From assembly GCF_004402045.1 (NCBI RefSeq), contig NZ_SOMG01000021.1:124001-188000 (forward strand): a stretch of DNA of 64,000 nt. Reading direction: 5' to 3'. The notes below the pieces were generated by a model, which had not been told where the DNA came from, made no database searches, and worked only from the letters and a program-made list of their open reading frames with translations. Both the position numbers and the translations under genes were made by a program. Positions 58,496 through 64,000 of the stretch are shown here, one piece after another. Numbering within the stretch: position 1 is the stretch's first letter; every line of letters begins with the position of its first letter. The DNA is from Lelliottia nimipressuralis (GTDB taxonomy: Bacteria; Pseudomonadota; Gammaproteobacteria; Enterobacterales; Enterobacteriaceae).

Positions 58496-60216
58496 TGCGC
58501 GCTCTGCTGCCCTATCTTGCGCTCTATAAACGCCACAAGTGGATGCTGACGCTGGGAATTGTGCTGGCAATTGTGACCCTGCTCGCCAGCATTGGCCTGC
58601 TCACGCTTTCCGGCTGGTTCTTGTCGGCCTCGGCCGTCGCGGGCGTTGCCGGGTTGTACAGCTTCAACTACATGCTCCCGGCTGCCGGTGTTCGCGGTAC
58701 CGCCATCACCCGTACTGCAGGACGCTATTTCGAGCGGCTCGTCAGCCACGACGCCACTTTCCGCGTGCTACAGCATCTGCGCATCTACACCTTCAGCAAA
58801 CTGCTGCCCCTCTCCCCTGCCGGGTTGGCGCGTTTTCGTCAGGGTGAGTTACTTAACCGTGTCGTTGCGGATGTCGACACGCTGGATCACCTTTACCTGC
58901 GCGTGATCTCCCCGATAGTGGGCGCGTTTGTAGTGATTGTGGTGGTCACTCTGGGGCTGTCTGTGCTGGATGTTTCCGTTGCGCTCACGCTGGGCGGGAT
59001 CATGCTGTTGACGCTCATCATTCTGCCGCCGCTGTTTTACCGCGCCGGCAAATCCACCGGGGAAAACCTGACGCGTCTGCGCGGAGACTACCGTCAGCAG
59101 TTGACCTCCTGGCTTCAGGGGCAGGCCGAGCTGACCATTTTTGGTGCCAGCAAGCGCTACCGCGCGCGTATGGAAAGTACCGAGCTGAACTGGCATGAAG
59201 CCCAGCGCCGCCAGTCGGAACTGACGGCCTTTTCCCAGGCACTGATGATGCTGATCGGAGGCGTGGCCGTGATTGCCATGCTGTGGCTGGCTTCCGGCAA
59301 TGTCGGGGGTAATGCACAGCCAGGTCCCCTGATTGCCCTCTTCGTTTTTTGTGCTCTGGCCGCGTTTGAAGCGCTGGCACCGGTAACGGGCGCCTTCCAG
59401 CACCTGGGGCAGGTCATCGCCTCTGCCCTGCGCATCACGCAGATTGCCGAGCAGGAGCCTGAAGTCACGTTCAGTGCCGGGCAGACCGCTGTGCCAGAGC
59501 AGGTTGCACTCGCGCTTGATGATGTCACCTTTGCCTACGACAAACAGGCGCAGAATGCACTGGACGGCATCACCCTGTCTGTTAATGCCGGTCAGAGAAT
59601 TGCGATCCTCGGCCGTACCGGCTGCGGTAAATCAACGCTGCTACAGCTGCTGACGCGCGCCTGGGATCCGCAGCGCGGCCAGATTCGTTTCAATAATACG
59701 TCGCTGACAGATTTCAGCGAGCAGGCTCTGCGCCAAACCGTCAGCGTCGTTCCCCAGCGCGTGCATCTGTTTAGCGCCACCCTGCGCGATAACCTGCTGC
59801 TGGCCGCACCGGACGCCTCTGATGATGCGCTTCGCGCCATGCTGGAACAGGTCGGTCTGCATAAGCTGCTTGAGGACGATGGGTTAAACAGCTGGCTGGG
59901 TGAAGGGGGCCGTCAACTCTCCGGCGGCGAACTGCGTCGTCTGGCGATTGCGCGCGCGCTGCTGCACGATGCCCCGCTGATGCTGCTCGACGAACCTACT
60001 GAAGGGCTGGACGCTACCACTGAGAGCCAAATCCTTGATTTGCTGGCGAATGTGATGAGCGGAAAAACCGTGCTGATGGTCACACACCGCCTGCGCGGGC
60101 TGGCGAGTTTTGATCGGATAATTGTGATGGACAACGGACACATTATTGAGCAAGGTAGTCACACAGAACTGTTGGCGAAACAGGGTCGCTACTACCAGTT
60201 TAAACAGCGTCTGTAG
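58495..60216 (+). CDS. cydC: Heterodimeric ABC exporter subunit CydC
   Basis: The partner of CydD in the exporter needed for cytochrome bd and periplasmic redox balance. It has 573 residues, equal to E. coli. A transmembrane domain is followed by an ATPase domain with Walker A GRTGCGKSTLL near residue 372, signature LSGGELRRLAIARALL and Walker B LMLLDEPTEGLD. It is translationally coupled to cydD by a one-base overlap, and aat follows after 45 bases. Confidence 0.97.
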   Translation: MRALLPYLALYKRHKWMLTLGIVLAIVTLLASIGLLTLSGWFLSASAVAGVAGLYSFNYMLPAAGVRGTAITRTAGRYFERLVSHDATFRVLQHLRIYTFSKLLPLSPAGLARFRQGELLNRVVADVDTLDHLYLRVISPIVGAFVVIVVVTLGLSVLDVSVALTLGGIMLLTLIILPPLFYRAGKSTGENLTRLRGDYRQQLTSWLQGQAELTIFGASKRYRARMESTELNWHEAQRRQSELTAFSQALMMLIGGVAVIAMLWLASGNVGGNAQPGPLIALFVFCALAAFEALAPVTGAFQHLGQVIASALRITQIAEQEPEVTFSAGQTAVPEQVALALDDVTFAYDKQAQNALDGITLSVNAGQRIAILGRTGCGKSTLLQLLTRAWDPQRGQIRFNNTSLTDFSEQALRQTVSVVPQRVHLFSATLRDNLLLAAPDASDDALRAMLEQVGLHKLLEDDGLNSWLGEGGRQLSGGELRRLAIARALLHDAPLMLLDEPTEGLDATTESQILDLLANVMSGKTVLMVTHRLRGLASFDRIIVMDNGHIIEQGSHTELLAKQGRYYQFKQRL

Positions 60217-60261
60217 ACTATATTTGTAGCGTCCTCACTCGCGTACTGGAGTTCTGCTGTC

Positions 60262-60966
60262 ATGCGCCTGGTCCAGCTTTCTCGTCATAATATCGCGTTC
60301 CCTTCTCCAGAGGGGGCGCTGCGTGAGCCCAATGGGCTGCTGGCACTTGGCGGTGACCTCAGTCCTGCGCGGCTATTGATGGCTTACCAGCGCGGTATCT
60401 TCCCCTGGTTTTCCCCCGGCGACCCGATTTTATGGTGGTCTCCCGATCCACGTGCCGTGCTGTGGCCGGAGCAGTTTCATCTGAGCCGCAGCATGAAGCG
60501 TTTCCATGCGAAATCACCGTACCGCGTCACCCTCAACCACGCCTTTGGTCAGGTCATTGAAGGCTGTGCCGAAGACCGCTATGAAGGGACATGGATAACC
60601 CACGATATCATTACCGCCTACCATCAGCTCCATGAGCTTGGCTACGCCCACTCCATCGAGGTATGGGAAGGTGGAGCACTCGTCGGCGGCATGTACGGCG
60701 TGGCGCAAGGGACGCTGTTTTGTGGCGAGTCGATGTTCTCCCGTGCGGTTAACGCATCGAAAACCGCGCTGCTGGTCTTCTGCCAGGCGTTTGCCCAACG
60801 CGGCGGACGCCTGCTCGATTGTCAGGTGCTCAACGAGCACACGGCCTCCCTGGGTGCTGTTGAAATCCCGCGACGCCAGTACATCGAACATCTGGATACC
60901 AGCCGTCAGGAGAAGCTCCCGCGCGACTTCTGGATACCAAGAACGCTCTTTATGCCCAATGCCTAA
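60262..60966 (+). CDS. aat: Leucyl/phenylalanyl-tRNA-protein transferase
   Basis: Adds Leu or Phe from charged tRNA to proteins beginning with Lys or Arg, making N-degrons. It has 234 residues, equal to E. coli. Family segments [20 protein letters not shown] and [19 protein letters not shown] are present. The N-degrons are recognised by ClpS and degraded by ClpAP, whose genes are at the end of this window. It is probably transcribed with cydDC. Confidence 0.97.
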   Translation: MRLVQLSRHNIAFPSPEGALREPNGLLALGGDLSPARLLMAYQRGIFPWFSPGDPILWWSPDPRAVLWPEQFHLSRSMKRFHAKSPYRVTLNHAFGQVIEGCAEDRYEGTWITHDIITAYHQLHELGYAHSIEVWEGGALVGGMYGVAQGTLFCGESMFSRAVNASKTALLVFCQAFAQRGGRLLDCQVLNEHTASLGAVEIPRRQYIEHLDTSRQEKLPRDFWIPRTLFMPNA

Positions 60967-60993
60967 ATGTTTTCCGCATATTTTTTTTGAGGG

Positions 60994-61002
60994 TGTTATA
61001 AT
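60994..61002 (+). promoter_or_regulatory. infA upstream promoter, extended -10
   Basis: TG-T-TATAAT is a perfect -10 with the extended TGn element, about 250 bases before infA, just after the aat stop. It would give a long GC-rich leader, as for the upstream infA promoter of E. coli. A second candidate (TTGCCG at 61210-61215, TGATAC at 61232-61237) lies close to the start codon. Confidence 0.6.
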
Positions 61003-61250
61003 TATGCCGCAGAGTAGCTTCTGCCTGTTGCCCCGCCGCCGTTTGGGACCCTCGCTTCAGATAACGTCCTGACGTTTATCCTGTCGTCTCCCCTTTACGA
61101 ATGCGCTTCCTGTTCGGTTGTACCGTGACGCTTGGGCAATGCGCCGAAACTGTTTTGCTGCGTTTTAATCGCGCAATTCTTTACTTAATTGATGAATTTC
61201 GGCATTATCTTGCCGGTTCAAAACTTGGTAGTGATACCCCAGAGGATTAG

Positions 61251-61469
<219 letters not shown>

Positions 61470-61502
61470 TTGTTTTCGCCTGTAATGGCAGATGAATATT
61501 TA

Positions 61503-61530
61503 AAAGGTCGGGTTAATCCCGGCCTTTTTT
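61503..61530 (+). terminator. infA terminator
   Basis: AAAGGTCGGG, loop TTAAT, CCCGGCCTTT then TTT. One T-G pair in the stem. Confidence 0.92.
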
Positions 61531-61586
61531 ATTTGCGGCATTAATGTGGCTGTGCGGGAAGATGTATTTCAGTGCGGCACGATGCC

Positions 61587-61617
61587 CTCACCCTGACCCT
61601 CTTCCACCGGGAGAGGG
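61587..61617. repeat. Interspersed CCCTCACCC...GGGAGAGGG repeat
   Basis: CCCTCACCCTGA followed by CCCTCTTCC, loop ACC, GGGAGAGGG. From memory, units of this form occur in many intergenic spacers of Enterobacter and Klebsiella genomes; this is one copy between the infA and clpA terminators. Confidence 0.55.
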
Positions 61618-61631
61618 AGAAAAACAGGCAC

Positions 61632-61663
61632 AAAAAAGCCGGGTTAAAAAACCCGGCTTTTTA
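61632..61663 (-). terminator. clpA terminator
   Basis: AAAAAGCCGGGTT, loop, AACCCGGCTTTTT, symmetrical, so it may end transcription on both strands. It lies 12 bases past the clpA stop. Confidence 0.88.
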
Positions 61664-61674
61664 TTTAAGTTGCG

Positions 61675-63954
61675 TCAGTGAGCCGCTTCCGGTTTGTGCT
61701 TCGCCGCACTCTGGAAATCGTACGTCAGTTCGTTCTTCGCCTGATCCAGCGCCACCGTCACCTGGCCGCCGTCCACCAGCGAGCCAAACAGCAGTTCGTT
61801 CGCCAGCGGTTTCTTCAGGTTGTCCTGAATCACGCGCGCCATCGGACGAGCTCCCATCGCACGGTCGTAGCCTTTCTCGGCCAGCCAGTTACGGGCCTCC
61901 TGGCTCACTTCCAGCGACACGCCTTTCTGATCAAGCTGAACCTGCAGCTCGACGATGAACTTGTCCACTACCTGATGGATCACGTCGGTAGACAGGTGAT
62001 CGAACCAGATAATGTTGTCCAGACGGTTACGGAACTCCGGCGTGAAGATCTTCTTGATCTCCTCCATCGCATCGGTGCTGTTATCCTGGTGGATCAGGCC
62101 GATGGATTTACGCTCAGTTTCACGTACCCCGGCGTTGGTGGTCATCACCAGCACCACGTTGCGGAAGTCCGCCTTGCGCCCGTTGTTGTCGGTCAGCGTC
62201 CCGTTGTCCATCACCTGCAGCAGGATGTTGAACACATCGGGGTGCGCTTTCTCGATTTCATCGAGCAGCAATACCGCGTGCGGATGCTTGATCACCGCGT
62301 CGGTGAGCAGGCCGCCCTGGTCAAAGCCCACGTATCCCGGAGGTGCACCAATCAAACGGCTGACGGTGTGACGCTCCATATACTCGGACATATCAAAGCG
62401 CAGCAGCTCAATGCCCAGCGCTTTGGAGAGCTGAACCGTTACCTCGGTTTTACCCACACCGGTCGGGCCGGCGAACAGGAAGGAACCGACAGGCTTGTGG
62501 TCATGCCCCAGTCCGGCACGGGCCATCTTGATCGCTTCGGTTAAGGCCTCAATGGCTTTATCCTGACCAAAGACCAGCATTTTCAGGCGATTGCCAAGGG
62601 TGCGCAGCGTATCGCGGTCACTCTGAGAAACACTCTTCTCAGGGATGCGCGCGATGCGGGCCACCACGGACTCAATATCCGCCACGTTAACGGTTTTCTT
62701 ACGCTTGCTGGCCGGCATCAGGCGCGCACGCGCACCCGCTTCATCAATGACGTCAATCGCCTTATCCGGCAGATGACGGTCGTTGATGTATTTCACCGCC
62801 AGCTCCACCGCCGCACGCACCGCTTTCGCGGTATAACGCACATCGTGGTGCGCTTCGTACTTCGGTTTCAGGCCGTTGATGATTTGCACCGTTTCCTCGA
62901 CGGACGGTTCGGTCACGTCGATTTTCTGGAAGCGACGCGCCAGCGCACGGTCTTTCTCAAAGATGTTGCTGAACTCCTGGTAGGTCGTGGAGCCAATCAC
63001 GCGGATCTTGCCGCTGGAGAGCAACGGTTTGATCAGGTTCGCGGCATCCACCTGGCCACCGGAGGCCGCACCTGCGCCGATGATGGTGTGGATTTCATCT
63101 ATAAACAGGATGCTGTTGGTATCCTGCTCCAGCTGTTTTAACAGCGCCTTGAAGCGTTTTTCAAAATCACCGCGGTATTTGGTGCCCGCCAGCAGCGAGC
63201 CGATATCCAGCGAGTAGATGGTGCAATCAGCAATCACTTCCGGCACGTCACCCTGCACAATGCGCCAGGCAAGACCTTCGGCAATCGCGGTTTTACCCAC
63301 GCCTGATTCCCCCACCAGCAGTGGGTTGTTCTTGCGGCGACGGCACAGCACCTGGATCGCGCGCTCCAGCTCTTTATCGCGACCAATCAGCGGGTCGATA
63401 CCGCCAACGCGAGCAAGCTGGTTAAGGTTGGTGGTGAAGTTTTCCATACGATCCTCCCCGCCTGCTTGCTCTTCATTGTTATTGACCTGATTGCTGGAAT
63501 CCGATGCCTGGTTAGGCTCGTCTTTACGCGTTCCGTGAGAAATAAAGTTAACCACATCGAGTCGGCTGACTTCGTGTTTACGCAGCAGGTAGGCAGCCTG
63601 TGACTCCTGCTCGCTGAAGATGGCGACTAAGACGTTTGCGCCAGTGACTTCGCTACGTCCTGAAGACTGGACGTGGAAAACCGCGCGCTGCAGCACGCGC
63701 TGGAAGCTGAGCGTCGGCTGCGTGTCGCGCTCCTCTTCACTGGCTGGCAGCACCGGTGTGGTTTGTTCGATGAAGGCTTCGAGTTCCTGACGTAGCGCCA
63801 CCAGATCCACGGAGCAGGCTTCCAGCGCTTCGCGGGCAGATGGGTTGCTAAGCAGTGCGAGCAGCAGGTGCTCGACGGTCATAAACTCATGTCGGTGCTC
63901 ACGCGCTCTGGCGAAAGCCATGTTTAAACTGAGTTCCAGTTCTTGATTGAGCAT
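61675..63954 (-). CDS. clpA: ATP-dependent Clp protease ATPase subunit ClpA
   Basis: An AAA+ unfoldase that feeds substrates to ClpP. It has 759 residues (E. coli 758). The N-terminal domain (1-145) binds ClpS. The first ATPase domain has Walker A GESGVGKT (about 214-221), and the second has GPTGVGKT. The IGL loop in [10 protein letters not shown] docks on ClpP. The linker after the N-domain is Asn/Ser/Gln-rich. The start [11 protein letters not shown] follows GGGGGAGG; the upstream in-frame ATG overlaps that site. It lies 27 bases after clpS. Confidence 0.98.
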   Translation of the reverse strand: MLNQELELSLNMAFARAREHRHEFMTVEHLLLALLSNPSAREALEACSVDLVALRQELEAFIEQTTPVLPASEEERDTQPTLSFQRVLQRAVFHVQSSGRSEVTGANVLVAIFSEQESQAAYLLRKHEVSRLDVVNFISHGTRKDEPNQASDSSNQVNNNEEQAGGEDRMENFTTNLNQLARVGGIDPLIGRDKELERAIQVLCRRRKNNPLLVGESGVGKTAIAEGLAWRIVQGDVPEVIADCTIYSLDIGSLLAGTKYRGDFEKRFKALLKQLEQDTNSILFIDEIHTIIGAGAASGGQVDAANLIKPLLSSGKIRVIGSTTYQEFSNIFEKDRALARRFQKIDVTEPSVEETVQIINGLKPKYEAHHDVRYTAKAVRAAVELAVKYINDRHLPDKAIDVIDEAGARARLMPASKRKKTVNVADIESVVARIARIPEKSVSQSDRDTLRTLGNRLKMLVFGQDKAIEALTEAIKMARAGLGHDHKPVGSFLFAGPTGVGKTEVTVQLSKALGIELLRFDMSEYMERHTVSRLIGAPPGYVGFDQGGLLTDAVIKHPHAVLLLDEIEKAHPDVFNILLQVMDNGTLTDNNGRKADFRNVVLVMTTNAGVRETERKSIGLIHQDNSTDAMEEIKKIFTPEFRNRLDNIIWFDHLSTDVIHQVVDKFIVELQVQLDQKGVSLEVSQEARNWLAEKGYDRAMGARPMARVIQDNLKKPLANELLFGSLVDGGQVTVALDQAKNELTYDFQSAAKHKPEAAH

Positions 63955-63981
63955 AGGCACCTCCCCCAATTTTATGCCTTA

Positions 63982-64000
63982 TCAGGCCTTTTCCAGCGTA
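63982..64000 (-). CDS. clpS: ClpS adaptor, last five codons only
   Basis: The minus strand ends Thr-Leu-Glu-Lys-Ala-stop, which is the C-terminus of E. coli ClpS, directly upstream of clpA as expected. The rest of the gene lies outside the window. ClpS delivers N-degron proteins to ClpA. Confidence 0.85.

Noticed and set aside
61572..61958. A 128-codon frame starting in the infA-clpA spacer
   Set aside because: Most of it is antisense to the clpA 3' end and it runs through the clpA terminator; the start is part of an interspersed repeat.

Overview
The window is a contiguous, gene-dense piece of chromosomal backbone from a member of the Enterobacteriaceae. Almost every protein matches its Escherichia coli counterpart in length and motifs, and the gene order from pepN to clpS/clpA is the E. 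coli order read in reverse. Three local differences from E. coli K-12 point to a relative in the Enterobacter/Leclercia/Lelliottia/Citrobacter group rather than Escherichia, although I cannot fix the genus from sequence alone. They are a CigR-like gene next to pflA, no ycaK/ycaN/ycaM/ycaC, and no serW tRNA between infA and clpA. No prophage, insertion sequence, CRISPR array, rRNA or tRNA was found.

Layout. Positions 1-8.1 kb: pepN (minus, cut by the window edge), then pncB, asnS, ompF and aspC on the plus strand, each followed by its own hairpin. 8.2-18.8 kb (minus): gloC, mepK, ldtD, and the chromosome-organising cmoM-mukF-mukE-mukB operon. 18.9-20.6 kb: elyC (plus) converging on ycbJ (minus). 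20.7-28.0 kb (minus): comEC/ycaI-msbA-lpxK-ycaQ-ycaR-kdsB, a mostly lipid A/LPS set with several ATGA overlaps. 28.2-34.6 kb (minus): ycaP, serC-aroA, cmk, rpsA, ihfB. 34.7-41.0 kb (plus): ycaO, focA-pflB and pflA, the anaerobic pyruvate/formate block. 41.1-47.1 kb (minus): a CigR-like secreted protein, ycaD, and dmsABC for anaerobic DMSO respiration. 47.3-55.1 kb (minus): lrp, ftsK, lolA, rarA, serS. 55.6-61.5 kb (plus): trxB, cydDC, aat, infA. 61.7-64 kb (minus): clpS (last five codons only) and clpA.

How the genes work together. Cell envelope: msbA/lpxK/kdsB for lipid A and Kdo, ompF, lolA, elyC, and a neighbouring pair that makes (ldtD) and cuts (mepK) 3-3 peptidoglycan cross-links. Chromosome handling: mukFEB, ftsK, ihfB, rarA. 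Anaerobic metabolism: focA-pflB-pflA and dmsABC, both with FNR-type sites upstream. Protein turnover: aat supplies N-degrons that ClpS delivers to ClpA. Translation: asnS, serS, rpsA, infA, cmoM, ycaO. Regulatory sites readable in the sequence include a NadR box at pncB, the conserved ompF promoter and leader, a LexA box upstream of ftsK, FNR sites at focA and dmsA, and the rpsA leader.

I found no convincing undescribed system. The least explained items are the CigR-like gene and its locus, a set of GGTAAATA repeats (one pair a perfect palindrome) upstream of focA, an OmpF constriction loop without the usual PEFGGD motif, and YcbJ, which looks like a catalytically dead kinase fold. Comparisons with E. 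coli and Salmonella proteins are from memory, not from a search.
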